NCBI RefSeq assembly: GCF_036850765.1
Contig: NC_089491.1
Span: 130,998,266 to 131,062,265 of the forward strand
Direction: 5' to 3'
DNA: 64,000 nucleotides
Origin: Saccopteryx bilineata
Lineage: Eukaryota; Chordata; Mammalia; Chiroptera; Emballonuridae
In this document: piece after piece, positions 10,737 to 22,510 of the stretch
Position numbering within the stretch: the first letter of the stretch is position 1
Layout: every line of letters starts with the position of its first letter
Made by a program: the position numbers and the translations under genes
Notes under the pieces: model-generated
What the model saw: only the letters and a program-made list of their open reading frames with translations
Told to the model about the DNA's origin: nothing
Database searches by the model: none

Positions 10737-11067
10737 AGGCTCATCCATCTTGAGCGTAGGCTCACCAGCTAGAGCGAGGGGTTGCTGGCTTGAGCGTGGG
10801 CTCATAGACATGACCTCATGGTCACTGGCTTGAGCCCAAGGTCGCTGGCTTGAATCCCAAGATCGCTGGCTTGAGCCCAAGGTTGTTGACTTGAGCAAGG
10901 GGTCGCTGGCTCGGATGAAGCCCCCAACTCCGAGTCAAGGCACATATGGGAAAGCAATCAATGAATAACTAAGGAGCCGCAATGAAGAATTGATGCTTCT
11001 CGTCTTTCTCCCTTCCTGTCTATCTCTATCTGTAGAGACACTGTCTTTCTCTGTTACAAAAAAAAAT
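10737..11067 (+). mobile_element. SINE-C copy, 5'-truncated, expanded module array
   Basis: The tRNA-like head is missing. What remains is an array of about seven ~20-bp units related to GGTCGCTGGCTTGAGCCCAA, then CAAGGCACATATGGGAAAGC, GAATTGATGCTTCTC, a CT-rich stretch and an A-tail near 11058-11066. The array is longer than in the other SINE-C copies of the window. Confidence 0.85.
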
Positions 11068-12838
11068 GTGTTCCAGATTTAGATATCTTTATTATATAGT
11101 TTCAGGTGGGCTATTTCAATATCCACATCAGCTACAAAGGTGGCTGATCTAGAGATACTGATGAATGGCATGAAGTTCTGATGAGTTTGTGAAGTTTGGT
11201 GGAATAAACAGTTAATGAAAAAAATTAGAAAAGTATCCCTTTCTGTTTGGAAAATGGAAATTTTCAGCCACTTTCTTGCAACTGTTGGAAAATAAGTAGC
11301 AAGGAAAATAACACTGATTTTTTAAAAATATTCTGATACTTCAGATAGCTTTTCAATTGTTTGGTAATGTTTGCTGCATAATCCAAGAGATACTCACCAA
11401 GCTGCAAGTGCAAGAAAATTTTCCTGTAGCCTAGATCATGGTTTTGTTAGGAAGCTGGCACTGAATATGTATCAGGTGACTTGAATAATTACACAAACCT
11501 TATTGTGAAATGTCTCAATCTTACACTCAAAATTATGATTCTTTTGTGAATTATTTTGTGTTTGTGTGTGTGAGAGAAACAATAGCAAGGAGCTATGGAA
11601 TTGCCACTTTTTGAAAAGGGGAAACCTGAATAATATATGGGAAACAGTGTGCCAAGCTTTTTATAATTGACTCCTCTCTAATATGTCGCTACTATCATCA
11701 ACTGTAATGTAAAGATAAGAACATAGACCCAGAAGCAAGCTGGAATTTAAGAGTAGGTTGATTTGGCTCCAATGCACATTCTCCTCTCAAACCACACGCT
11801 CCAACAGAACTTGCCACTTGTTACTGTCACTGGAGCTAGTGTCATTTTGGAGCTGCTGTAGGTTCCAAAGTCACTCTCTGGAACTATAGCTGTCATTGGT
11901 GGAGTTTAGTGATGGTTCTTCTCACCAACTCGCCCTCTGTCAAGAGGAAAGAAACTGTTGCTCAGAGGAAAGAAATGGAGGGGCACAATAAAGGCTCTAG
12001 TGCCCAGAAATACTACTCTCTTTTCTAAGCTAAAATAGCCCAAATAGCCACTATTAAAGCCACTAGGTTTGGAAAACAATAGTGCCATTGTCTTCAGAAA
12101 TCCCCTGTTACAGTGTACTCATGCTACCTGGGAGTTCAGCTCTCTGTCATTAGCACCATTTAGTTTATCAGATAAACTAGTTGTCTCCCAGAAGACCTAG
12201 AAAGACTTTCTCCTCTAATACACAGTTGACAAGCAAGTGTCACCAGTGCTCAGTGAGTGGCTCAGTGAGGCCTGCAGGTCTAGAGAAGCGTCCTGAAACT
12301 CAAGTTTTAATGGGGCAGCCTCTTTAAGTGGGCAGACAGAGTAAGCCTCAGCCATGGCTGCCTGCAGTAGTGATGGTTTGTTGGTTGCATGTATGAGATG
12401 ACAACCTGAGCACATATTAGAAAACACAGATAAATCTCAGGGAACCATGGAGTTACAGATGAGCCAGGCCTCAGGAAGGGAGAATCCAAGGAAAGTCCTG
12501 GGACTGCAGTGGTAGTTGGTAGAGTCCCAGCCTCTAGCAATTCAGTCACTTGACTTGGCTCCCAATTCCAGTATTTCTTAAGCCTCAAGCGAGAGTGACA
12601 ATATAATATGTTCAGCTTAGTTATTGTTCACAGTTGGCTTAATCAGCAATGGCTGGGTGTGGGGAGGGGAGGGAATGGGTGCAGTGGGAAGTTCACACAC
12701 AGAAAGAGGAACCCTCTTTGTGGACAGATCAGGCAGTTTACAGAGAAGAAGGGCTAGGGTGACACTATGGTTAGACTCACCACATATCCCCACAGAAACA
12801 TCTTATTTGGGGAGTCACTCAGTAGGGAAATTGCTTAG
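11068..12838. other. unassigned sequence
   Basis: No repeat or gene recognised. Small frames at 12215-12427 and 12307-12588 (minus) and 12624-12851 (plus) show no domain and overlap each other. Confidence 0.4.
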
Positions 12839-12840
12839 AA

Positions 12841-13078
12841 GCAGTGGTTAGGAATGTAGGCTCAGGAGCTGGATTGCCTGAGCTCAAATTCAAGCTCTGC
12901 CACTTTCTGGGCAATTTACTTAAATATTCTGTGTGTCTGTTTGCTCACTCTAGGGCACTGATAATAATACTACTTACTACGTGAGAGCATTAAGATTGAA
13001 TGAGCTAATACCATTTTACTGGTATTAGCTTGAAACAGTACCTGGCACAATAAGCCCTTGATAAATCACTATTATTAT
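12841..13078 (+). mobile_element. MIR SINE, near full length
   Basis: Starts GCAGTGGTTAGGAATGTAGG, with TCTGCCACTTTCTGGGCAA in the core and GTACCTGGCACAATAAGCCC near the end. A small inverted duplication around ACTGGTATTAGCT lies inside the 3' half. Confidence 0.8.
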
Positions 13079-13264
13079 TTGGCCTTTGAGGCATCATAAT
13101 GTTTGTTGAAATTGTCAAACGGGTTCACCTCACTTTAAAAATTCCCTGTAGGGCTCTTTTAACATGTAATTTTTTGAAAGAAAAAGGAGTGTGATTAGAT
13201 AAATTATTTGTTATGAAATACCCTTTAAGTTTAATTTAGACATAAATATAGATACAATACCTTA

Positions 13265-14410
13265 AAAAATATGGATATGAAATACAAAGAAGTAAAACAA
13301 AAAGCTATAAAGAAAATAAAAACCAAACCCCAAAAAGAAAAGTATGGCTGCAACATCTAAAGCACAGTTCATAAAAAAGGAAATGACATATTGGACTTAT
13401 CAAAATTAAAAATTTTTGCTCTTCAAAAAGTGCCAGTAAAGGAATGAACAGACAAGCCATAGATCAGGAAGAAATATTTGTAAATCATATATCTGATGAA
13501 GGACTTGTGTCCAGGAAAAAGACAAAACAACCCACTATAATTCAATAAGATGACAAACTGCCTAATTTTAAAATGGGCAAAAGATTTAAAAGACACTTCA
13601 CCAAAAAAGCAGTATGAATGGCTAATAAACACATGAAAGGATACTCAACATCCTTGATTTGGAAAAGGCAAATGAAAAATCACAATGGCCATCACCGTGA
13701 ACTCAGTAGAATGACCGTGATACTAAAGACCAAGTTCATCAAGTACAGAAGATGTGGGGAAGCTGGAATGCACACATATAACTTTGATGAAGATGTAAAA
13801 TGCTGCATCCACTTTTGTAAACAGTTTGACATTAGCTTAAAAAATAAAACATAAATTTATAATATGACCTATCAATTCCTTTCCTAGATATCTACCCAAG
13901 AGAAAGAACATATGTTCACAAAAAGACTTGTATAAAATTATCATAGACTTATTATTCATAATAGTTAAAAAATGGACACGATGCAAATGCCCCTTACCTG
14001 GTTAAACAAAATCAGTATTAATACAATGGAATACTATTCAGCAATACAAAGAAACAAATTATTGATATATGCATCACATAGGTGAACCTCAAAACCATCA
14101 TGCAAAGTGAAGGAAGACAGAAAAGACTATATCTTTCATGATCTTATTTATATTGAATTTCTGGAAATGGCAAAAAAGAAAACCCCACAAAAAACCAGAA
14201 ACAGAGAAGCAGAACAGTAATGCCTGGGTTAGGCATAAGAGTGGGTAACGACTGCAAATGGGAATAACAGAAATTTTGGGAGTGATAGAAATGTGCTAAA
14301 ACTAGAATGTAGTGATGGATGTTCAACTGCATAAATTTACAAAAAAATTAAAATGTATACTTTTTAACGTGAATTTTATGGTGTGCCAATTATACTTTAA
14401 TAAAATATTT
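13265..14410 (+). mobile_element. old L1 LINE, end of ORF2 plus 3' UTR
   Basis: The translated segment 13618-13854 begins MANKHMKGYSTSL, matching the conserved region before the zinc-knuckle end of L1 ORF2. Downstream is the usual L1 3' text (AATGGAATACTATTCAGCAA, GCATCACATAGGTGAACCTC). Many stops and indels: inactive fossil. Confidence 0.88.
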
Positions 14411-14510
14411 CTGTCCTATATTCATTTTGAGTTACCAGTACAACACTCTAGCTAAAAATAATTAAGAGTAAATCTTTGTCAGTCCAACACTATTTGCTGA
14501 ACCTCTTTTT

Positions 14511-14846
14511 TTTTTTTTTTTTTTTTTTACAGAGACAGAGTCAGAGAAAGGGATAGATAGGGACAGACAGACAGGAACAGAGAGAGATGAGAAGCATCGA
14601 TCATCAGTTTTTCCTTGAGACACCTTAGTTGTTCATTAATTGCTTTCTCATATGTGCCTTGACTGTGGGGCTATAGCAGACCAAGTAACTCCTTGCTTGA
14701 GCCAGCGACCTTGGGTCCAATCTGGTGAGCCTTGCTCAAACCAGATGAGCCCGCGCTCAAGCTGGCGACCTGGGGGTCTCGAACCTGGGTCCTCCGCATC
14801 CCAGTCCGACGCTCTATCCACTGCGCCACCGCCTGCGCCTGGTCAG
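14511..14846 (-). mobile_element. SINE-C copy
   Basis: Complete element with head (reverse complement of CTGCGCCACCGCCTGCGCC), module array, CATATGAGAAAGCAATTAATG-like segment and poly-A (T run at 14507-14530). Perfect 15-bp TSD GCTGAACCTCTTTTT at 14496-14510 and 14847-14861. Confidence 0.93.
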
Positions 14847-14861
14847 GCTGAACCTCTTTTT

Positions 14862-15230
14862 GATCCATAATGTTTTCCTTGCAGTCCCACCCTATCTCCC
14901 CCACTTATCCACCCTAGAGTAGTGACTTTCTATTTCCAGAGTTGATAAATTATGTATAGACAATGGAGTATAAGAGTACTCTGCATTGAGATTCTGGGTA
15001 AAAGTCTTTGTGAACTGTACTTATACAGCTCTAGCTATTTCCATTTATTTGCTATTGTACAGATTCAAGCATTACTGGATATAAGAAACCATTCCCCAAG
15101 GAAAATTCTCTGATGCTGATTTCTACAGCAGCCTGCTAATGTCTAGGAATTTATTTTCTCTCTCTTCAATATATTATACTGCCCTAACCTTCACAGGAAG
15201 AAAATAACTTTCAGTTTGAGTGCTACATCA
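14862..15230. other. unassigned sequence
   Basis: No feature recognised. Confidence 0.4.
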
Positions 15231-15244
15231 AAAAGTTTTCTTCT

Positions 15245-15638
15245 GGCCCTGGCCAGTTGGCTCAGTGGTCGAGCATCGGCCTGGCGTGCAGGAGTCCCAG
15301 GTTCGATTCCTGGCCAGGGCACACAGGAGAAGCGCCCATCTCCTTCCCCACCCCTCCCCCTCTCCTTCCTCTCTGTCTCTCTCTTCCTCTCCTGCAGCCA
15401 AGGCTCCATTGGAGCAAAGTTGGCCTGGGCGCTGAGGATGGCTCTATGGCCTCTGCCTCAGGTGCTAGAATGGCTCTGGTTACAACAGAGCAATGCCCCA
15501 GATGGGCAGAGCATCGCCCCCTGGTGGGCATGCCGGGTGGATCCTGGTCGGGTGCATGCGGGAGTCTGCCTGACTGCCTCCCCATTTCCAACTTCAGAAA
15601 AATACAAAAAAAAAAAAAAGAAAAGAAAAGAAAAAACG
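15245..15638 (+). mobile_element. SINE-A copy, full length
   Basis: Head GGCCCTGGCCAGTTGGCTCA, intact B box GGTTCGATTCC, CT tract, body and an A-rich tail with AAAAG units. Flanks AAAGTTTTCTTCT (15232-15244) and AACGTTTTATTCT (15637-15649) are an imperfect TSD. Proteins of 109-175 residues can be read through the element in several frames; none is a real gene. Confidence 0.92.
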
Positions 15639-15819
15639 TTTTATTCTATTACAAAATACAACAACAACAAAAAACAACCCCCCAAAAAACTCACTTGATA
15701 GTTACTTCCTGTGTCAAATTTCTAATATTTTCTCTGACTGCAGCTATCTGTGAGTTTGTTGTTTGTTTCATGCCAACATGCTAACATAAAGCACAAGGCA
15801 CTTGGAGGGAACAATATTC

Positions 15820-15857
15820 ATTCATTCATCCATCCACCCACCCACCCACCCACCCAC
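15820..15857. repeat. (CATC)n(CACC)n microsatellite
   Basis: ATTCATTCATCCATCC grading into seven or so CACC units. Confidence 0.9.
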
Positions 15858-15859
15858 GA

Positions 15860-16163
15860 TCTACACATTCCACAATGATTTCTTGAGTACCAGCTAGGTA
15901 CCACACACTGTGCTAGATATTAAAGATGCAAAAATGAGCAATAAAGTTGTAGTCTCTACCCTCACAGAGTATAGAGTCTTTTTTGGATGACAGCAAAAGG
16001 ACAACACTGAAGACACATTTTTCCACTTTCCCGGTTTTCTTAGGCTGGCTTTGGCTCCTCTAGAGATTGCACTGGTGGCATTGCAGGTGACCCAGTGACT
16101 ATATCATATCTCTGATAGTGTAGGCAAGGAGCTCTCAGCGGCTGGTCATGAATTGGATCCTTT
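15860..16163. other. unassigned; possible MIR/L2 trace
   Basis: GTACCAGCTAGGTACCACAC and CACTGTGCTAGATATTAAAG resemble an antisense MIR/L2 terminus but are too short to call. Confidence 0.35.
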
Positions 16164-16180
16164 GGCAATGGTCACTTTAA

Positions 16181-16344
16181 TCTTTTTTTTTTTTTGTACC
16201 TTTCTGAAGCTGGAAACGGGGAGAGACAGACAGACTCCCGCATGCGCCCGACCGGGATCCACCCGGCACGCCCACCAGGGACGACGCTCTGCCCCCCCCC
16301 CCGGGCGTCGGCACCCCCCCCTCCCCCCTCCCCCCCTCCCCCCC

Positions 16345-16391
<47 letters not shown>

Positions 16392-16629
16392 CCACCAGAG
16401 CCACTCCAGCGCCTGGGGCAGAGGCCAAGGAGCCATCCCCAGCGCCCGGGGCCATCCTTGCTCCAATGGAGCCTTGGCTGCGGGAGGGGAAGAGAGAGAG
16501 ACAGAGAGGAAGGAGGGGAGGGGTGGAGAAGCAAATGGGCGCTTCTCCTGTGTGCCCCGGCCGGGAATCGAACCCGGGTCCCCCCCACGCCAGGCCGACG
16601 CTCCACCGCTGAGCCAACCGGCCAGGGCC
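16181..16629 (-). mobile_element. SINE-A copy with long internal C tract
   Basis: Perfect 17-bp TSD GGCAATGGTCACTTTAA (16164-16180 and 16630-16646). The body is normal except that the region usually reading GCCCCTCCGGGGCGTCGC is replaced by about 100 bases of C with scattered T, including an uninterrupted run of 45 C at 16346-16390. Poly-Gly and poly-Pro frames across it are artefacts of that run. Confidence 0.94.
16346..16390. repeat. poly-C/poly-G homopolymer, 45 bp
   Basis: Uninterrupted C run, preceded by C-runs broken by single T from 16312. It could form a G-quadruplex/i-motif and is a difficult region to sequence. Confidence 0.85.
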
Positions 16630-16649
16630 GGCAATGGTCACTTTAAGAG

Positions 16650-19600
16650 GCTCCAAAGTGGCAGGCTTGGAAGAAGTCTCCTCTTTAAAGACAAGTACAG
16701 AAGTCTTCCAGGTGGCCACAGAACTTGGTGGTGATTGCTATGGCTCTGCCACGATCAGAGGTGCCACTAGAACCTCTGCGAATGGAACAGAAGAGGAATG
16801 CAAATTATGACTTTTAATGAAAGTATGGCTCCTATACTCATTTGGAAGCACCTCAGATTTGTAAGGTAGAGAGGAAAATTCATTGGTTTCTTAAAAATTT
16901 TATATTTCTGTGAATACATAGTAAATCACGTTTACTTGATATCAACTCTTGCAGCATTTTCAGCTCAATGGTATGTAGTAGCTAGGCAATGACATTAGAT
17001 AATGTTTTTAGAAAGGAAAACTAAAAATAATATGTCCAGTTGGGACTCAACAGAGGAAAAAATGACAGTAAGTAATTAGCCAATTTATAACTAGGACCAA
17101 AAGATAGAGTTACAACCTTTACTTTTGAATGAAACAATAAAAATATTTGAAACAAAAATAAATGAATGAAATAAATACAAATCCCCCAGTGCTTTAGATA
17201 GTACAAGTGAGTTAAAACCTCATAAGAACATTATATCTGTTGGATAGTATTTCCGGCTTAAATTGACCCTGCATGTATGTGGTGGAGTCTGAAGTAACTT
17301 GAGTTAAATAATTTGCAGAATGCCACAAAGTGTGATCTACTTAAATATGCATGGGATACTGGACAGCTATGGTAGTTCCTTTCCTCCTTCCTCTCTGTAG
17401 ATTCCTACCATTGGAAGTACTTCCTGTGAGGCCGGATGACAAATACATGGTAGACACGCCCATGCCGAGAGTACCAACTATCCATTAAACCTCTTTACCA
17501 CTGAGTTCAGGTATGGCCTCAGCATCCTTATCAGCTCAGTGTCCTAGGCCCCGCTACCAATCAGTTGTGCTTAATGCATAAGATGAAACCTACCTGTCAC
17601 CCCTGGATTAGAGAATGAAATGGGCATTAATTTAAAAAAGCTATAGTTAAGTAAAAACATATTTCTTGGCTAGGAAGAGACTGACTTGACACAAGTAAGA
17701 GCTTCTTTCCTAGGAGTTTATTACCTGGTTCTACAGAATCAGGAAAGACAGTTTGAGTAAAAGGAAGATAAGAATGGTAGTGACCAGGCCTGGCAACCGG
17801 AGGGGCAGGCAGGGGCAGGAGATCAGCACAGAGAAGAGAGTGGGAAATTAGAAAAAAGCTAAATGACTTATTTTAAAATTCCCTGGGGTCACGATGTTCT
17901 AGCTCAGTCTTTTTCTTAGCACTGTCCTGAGGGGTTTGGTGGAGAGTGACTAAGATTGAAGGCTACTAACACTGAGTTGCCTGCCTGGACTTTTTTTAAC
18001 ACTTCCTGCATTACCTGGACTTTTTTTGGAAGCTCTCCACCAAATACTGGTTAGAGCAGCTCAGCCACATCCACCTTGTGACAATTGACAACGTCATGCT
18101 TTGAGAGTCCAACATCCCTGTGAAACTGGAAAAAAAGCTTTAAGTGAGTACAGAGGTTTGTGGTTTTACAATGAATGGCCCGAAGTTATGCAAGTGTAGC
18201 TAGATGAATCTGGGAACTTTCAGTTAAAGTTCTCAAGGTAACTTAATGATGGAGATAATTTTATTGGCCCATTTAACAGAATGATAAAGACCACGAGACA
18301 ACCTTGCAAATTGCCACTTTCTCTTTTAATAATTGTGTGACCTTGGGTAAGTCTTGTTATTCTTCAATTTTCTTATCTATAAAGTAGGATAATCCCTTTT
18401 GTAAAAAGAAAAATGATAGCAAAATGTATTGAGTATCCACTGTCTGCAAAACACTGAGGTTGGTCTTGGAGAGTAATCAAAGATGGAGTAAGCACAGACA
18501 GTGCTCTCAAGGAAATTAAGACTTAACAAAGGAGAATAAAGACAGGTAGAACAATAACATTCTAAGGCAGACAAGGAGATGGGTCTTAAGAGAAAAGGAA
18601 AAATTGAAATATTGGAGGCTCGATCACTGGTGACTTCCCAGTCATCTGACTTAGTCTGGCTGATTCTATTTATTTTATTCTCTTATGCATTATTCATGGA
18701 AGAAAAAAAATAGTGAGTTGATAAATAGTTTGAAATTAATACATATGAGGTTGTGGTATATGTTTTAAAATTATAAAGAGCTCAACCACAATCCATTAAC
18801 GATGGGAAAGGTAAAACTTCCCTGGATAGAAGCCAGAGGCTTGGGAACTAGTTATGGTGGACAACAAGGAAGAGAACACAGATCTGATGTCTTCAAATCA
18901 AACCTTCTGTTCAAAGAACAAAGCTGCCAATGTGAAAGAAACTTTCACATTTTGTTACTTTAAAAAAACATTTACTCCTTTTATGACTCCAATTTGAAAG
19001 AAGCACAGGAGAATTTTACAGCAGCCCTCTAAAAATTAATCTTCTTCAGTCTTCCTCCTTTTAGCAGTAGTATTCTAACCCAATTAGCAAACTGATTTAA
19101 GTGAAAATAAATTGTGATCAGTTTGGTTACTTTCTCCTTCCTGCTGTTGAATTCCACAGTAATTAGGATTTTTATGTTTTAATCAAAAAAACAAAATTGA
19201 GGACATACGCTGTGCAACTTCCTAGAGCTTTAATTTTGTTCTTGATTAACACCCACATCCTTCTCCAATGGACTTCATATTTTCACAATTTTTTACACAC
19301 AGTTTTTTCCTAAAACAGGAGAAATAACTCCAAGATAAAAAACCCATTAGCAAGAATTCTCTATCTACAGCTCTTCTTCTTCACCTCAAACATGGGGAAA
19401 TCCATCATCTTTAAAATATACATGTTTAGCCTCAACTCACTTTAAGTACATTGAAAACAAACTTAGTTAAATAGATATGAAAATCATGTCACTATTTCAT
19501 TCAAACTGCTTTTCTAAATTGAGTTTCAAATATATTATATAGCTTAATTGTAGTTGTGCCATTATTTCTGATGCATTAAAAGAGTTTAAATAATTTACTA

Positions 19601-19957
19601 TAAACCACATAGGAACTTAAATAGCAGGGCTGAAACAGAGCCCAGAACTGGTGATTTCTAACTAGAAGGGACACTTCTGCCCTTTTACATATGATGTCAT
19701 GTCACATTGCTTGTATAATTGTTCACATCCACAAGCCTGCAGACTCCCTTCCCAATTCCTACTAAGTGATGCATTTTATTCCCAATGAAATCACTTCCCG
19801 TTATCATTTGCATGACTATACTGGTTCTCTCTTCATCAGGCCTACAGAATATATACTTGAATTTTAATACATATGAAAATTATAATAACAGTGTGCTTTT
19901 TTCTCAGTAAAGTGTTTCATTTGTTTTTATCTTTAAAGTATTTGATGAGCATCTTTA
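16650..19957. other. long stretch with little recognisable content
   Basis: Mostly unique-looking AT-rich DNA. A short MIR-like piece is at about 18300-18395 (ATTGTGTGACCTTGGGTAAG, TTTCTTATCTATAAAGTAGG). A local direct repeat lies at 17988-18031 (CCTGGACTTTTTTT twice). No convincing exon. Confidence 0.45.
18300..18395 (+). mobile_element. MIR fragment
   Basis: Central MIR core: TGTGTGACCTTGGGTAAGTC then TTTTCTTATCTATAAAGTAG. Confidence 0.6.
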
Positions 19958-19970
19958 TGAACTTATCTTT

Positions 19971-20163
19971 TTTTTTTTTAATTTATTTATTCATTTTAGA
20001 GAGGAGAGGGAGATACAGAGCGAGAGAGAGAGAGAAGGGGGGGGAGGAGCTGGAAGCATCAACTCCCATATGTGCCTCGACCAGGCAAGCCCAGGGTTTC
20101 AAACCGGCAACCTCAGCACTTCCAGGTCGACACTTTATCCACTGCGCCACCACAGGTCAGGCC
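19971..20163 (-). mobile_element. SINE-B copy
   Basis: Reverse complement of the SINE-B consensus, with the AAATAAATTAAA tail as a T-rich start and the head ending GGTGGCGCAGTGGATAAAG. TSD TGAACTTATCTTT at 19958-19970 and 20164-20176. Confidence 0.93.
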
Positions 20164-20179
20164 TGAACTTATCTTTTAA

Positions 20180-20545
20180 ACTTACTTTTAAAATATTCTC
20201 CTAGTGACTTGGATGTTTGTGGCTATAGCCTTTTCCTTTAGTTTCAAGCTTTTGCATTTCTTTCTTCCTATCTTTCCTGCCTCTTTCCCCACTCCTTCCA
20301 TTCCTCCCTTCTTTCCTTCCTTTGTGGGATTTGTATCATTTGATTAAAAATCAACTTACAAAATTAGAAACCTAATAAGGTTCTCAGATGTCTAAATATT
20401 TCCCCCTAAAATGTGATTAACCTTGATTCAGGCTGTGTTCAAGCTCAAGGGTCAAGTTCAGACTAAATTATTTGATACTAAAGACAAAGACAATAGCAAA
20501 AGTCTATTTACCAAATCAGTGGATGAGATACCCTTTCTTTTTCCC
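20180..20545. other. unassigned sequence with pyrimidine-rich patch
   Basis: Pyrimidine-rich tract at about 20255-20325 (CTTTCCTTCCTT-type). Otherwise nothing recognised. Confidence 0.45.
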
Positions 20546-20547
20546 AA

Positions 20548-20548
<1 letters not shown>

Positions 20549-20611
<63 letters not shown>

Positions 20612-20633
20612 ACACACACACACACACACACAC
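20549..20633. repeat. compound microsatellite (CTAT)n(CT)n(CA)n
   Basis: About 7.5 CTAT units, 14 CT units and 11 CA units in direct succession. Confidence 0.95.
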
Positions 20634-20849
20634 TGCTAGTTTACTTGATAAATGGTTGGTAATTTTTGTGGTGAATACTCTAGGGTGTGCTATTTAAAAT
20701 AGACCTTATTTAAAGCTTCTTTGCTTAAAGTAGGTCATTCTATACTTTCCAATATTCAGATACAATAGACTCTACAAAATCTAGGACTTTTAAGGCTAGG
20801 AATTAAATTCAATTTATCAAATAATGTTGACCAGGTTCTTATTATAAAT

Positions 20850-21157
20850 ATTTTTTTTAAGGTTTTTTTTTTTGAGGAGGGGAATTAGACAGACTCCTGC
20901 ATATGCCCCAGCTGGGATTCACCCGGCAACGCTGTCTGGGGATGATGTTTGAGTACTGAGCTAGTTTTAGTGCCTGGGGCTGACACTCTCGGACCAACCG
21001 AGTCATCCTCAGTGCCTGGGAGGGGAAGATGGAGAGAAGGGGACAAGGGAAGGGGAGAAGCAAAAGTTTGCTTCTCTTTTGTGCTCTGACCAGGAATCAA
21101 ACCCGGAATGTCCATATGCCGGCCAACTCTCTATCCACTGAACCACTGGCCAGGGCC
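20850..21157 (-). mobile_element. diverged SINE-A copy
   Basis: Recognisable head (AACCGAGTCATCCTC, GACCAGGAATCAAACCCGG as antisense B box) and GGCCAGTGGTTCAGTGGATA on the minus strand. The middle is shorter than in young copies. Probable TSD TATAAAT at 20843-20849 and 21158-21164. Confidence 0.82.
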
Positions 21158-21279
21158 TATAAATCTCTTTAAACATTTATAGGGGTGAAAGACATATACC
21201 TTCATCATGTTCGCTTCTATTGTAGGCACCTTACTTTGAGTCTAGGCCCTGAAGATAAATTTAAATCTGGACCTTTTTA

Positions 21280-21460
21280 CTCTCCACCTACATGACTTGG
21301 GCAAATTACTTAATCTTGCTGTATTTTGTTTTGTTATCTATAAAATGGGAATAATTATATAAGACTCAATTCATATACATTTGTGAGGGTTAATAAGATG
21401 ATACAACAAAATATTTACATAGTATCTGGCCCTTAACCAGTATTCATTCTTACTTTTGTA
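21280..21460 (+). mobile_element. MIR SINE
   Basis: GACTTGGGCAAATTACTTAATC, TTATCTATAAAATGGGAAT, GGTTAATAAGATGATA, and TATCTGGCCCTTAACCAGTA in MIR order. Confidence 0.75.
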
Positions 21461-21480
21461 GCTGTCTTCACTTTCACTAG

Positions 21481-21660
21481 TCCTTACTATTACCTTGTGA
21501 TGCAGACATTACTGCATCTTTTAACAGATGAATAAACTCATAACCAGTGAAGTTGAGTAACCACCCCAAGTAATAGGACTTTTAGCAGCAGAACTGGTAT
21601 TTAAACTTCATCTATCTAGTTCCAAAGCCTATACATCACACTACACCAAGTTCTTTCTCC
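21481..21660 (-). mobile_element. MIR SINE, reverse orientation
   Basis: TTTAACAGATGAATAAACTC, AAGTTGAGTAACCACCCCAAG, GCAGAACTGGTATTTAAACTT: antisense MIR. It lies head to head after another MIR. Confidence 0.65.
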
Positions 21661-21930
21661 GTATATAAATCATTATAAAACATTTTCTGTATGATTGCTG
21701 ACTTTTAGGATAAATCAGTAAATTTGAATTTATCAGGTATTCAACAACCAGTTAATTCCAGTAATAGGAATATTTGTAGTCACTCAAGTTTTTATTTTAT
21801 GAGAAAGAAACAGATAATAAAATGAATTTATAAGAAATTTTAGCTGAGTAAGAAGGAAGAGGAGAAAAAAGGGGGAGGAGAAAAACACATACAACATAAA
21901 CACATATCGCACACAAATCTCAAGGGGGTA

Positions 21931-22260
21931 CCATATTTACCCATGCATAAGATGTGTTTTTCTTTTGAAAAACTTGGGGTCTAAAAACTGGATGCATCTT
22001 ATCCAGTGTTTGTGGCATTTCAAATGCCATAGATGGAACTGAGGACGAGGCAATATATAAGACACAGATGATTCATTATCAGACACAGATGAGGACAAGC
22101 TAATGAATGGAAATTTTGACAGTGATGAGGAGTTGTATGAATTTTCTGATGAATAAAACTTGAGTTCAATAACTTTATGTAATTTTTTTTTTCAATTTTT
22201 GGGCCCCAAAATGAAGGTGCATCTTACACATGGGATTGTCTTGTACATGGGGAAATACAG
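21931..22260. mobile_element. TA-flanked DNA transposon remnant with transposase tail
   Basis: A 330-bp element. Left terminus CCATATTTACCCATGCATAAG; reverse complement of the right terminus CTGTATTTCCCCATGTACAAG. Both sides are TA (21929-21930 and 22261-22262), as for Tc1/mariner superfamily insertions. The plus-strand frame 22071-22156 ends in a short acidic peptide with FDSDEEL and EFSDE before a TAA, which looks like the end of a transposase gene kept in an internally deleted copy. The second inverted pair (GATGCATCTTATCC, GGTGCATCTTACAC) lies inside. Confidence 0.75.
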
Positions 22261-22339
22261 TATTTCAAATTTGGGCAAATTAATCCCTTACTTCATTTAC
22301 ATGATGGGAGATTATTTTAGAGGCATCACAGTGTGATTT

Positions 22340-22510
22340 GAAGAATGCAGACTTTAAAGTCAGAGTTCAGTTATTTGAAATCCCGCTCTGCTGACTTTGA
22401 GACCCTGAGCTTGTTTTCTTATCTCTGAAATCAGAGCAATAGTATGTTTGTTAAGAAGATTATATGAGACCATGTTTGTGAAATGCCTGAAATAACACTT
22501 CGGACATATA
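22340..22510 (+). mobile_element. MIR SINE
   Basis: GCAGACTTTAAAGTCAGAGT, TCCCGCTCTGCTGACTTTGA, and TTTTCTTATCTCTGAAATCA follow the MIR core. Confidence 0.65.

Noticed and set aside
15245..15330. tRNA gene candidates (A and B box)
   Set aside because: The tRNA-like heads belong to SINEs; they carry no proper anticodon stem and are followed by SINE bodies and A-tails.
15257..15784. 175-codon ORF on plus strand
   Set aside because: It reads through a SINE-A copy; similar peptides occur in every SINE-A in the window in several frames.
16172..16734. Poly-Gly and poly-Pro proteins on both strands
   Set aside because: Produced by the C/G homopolymer inside a SINE-A.
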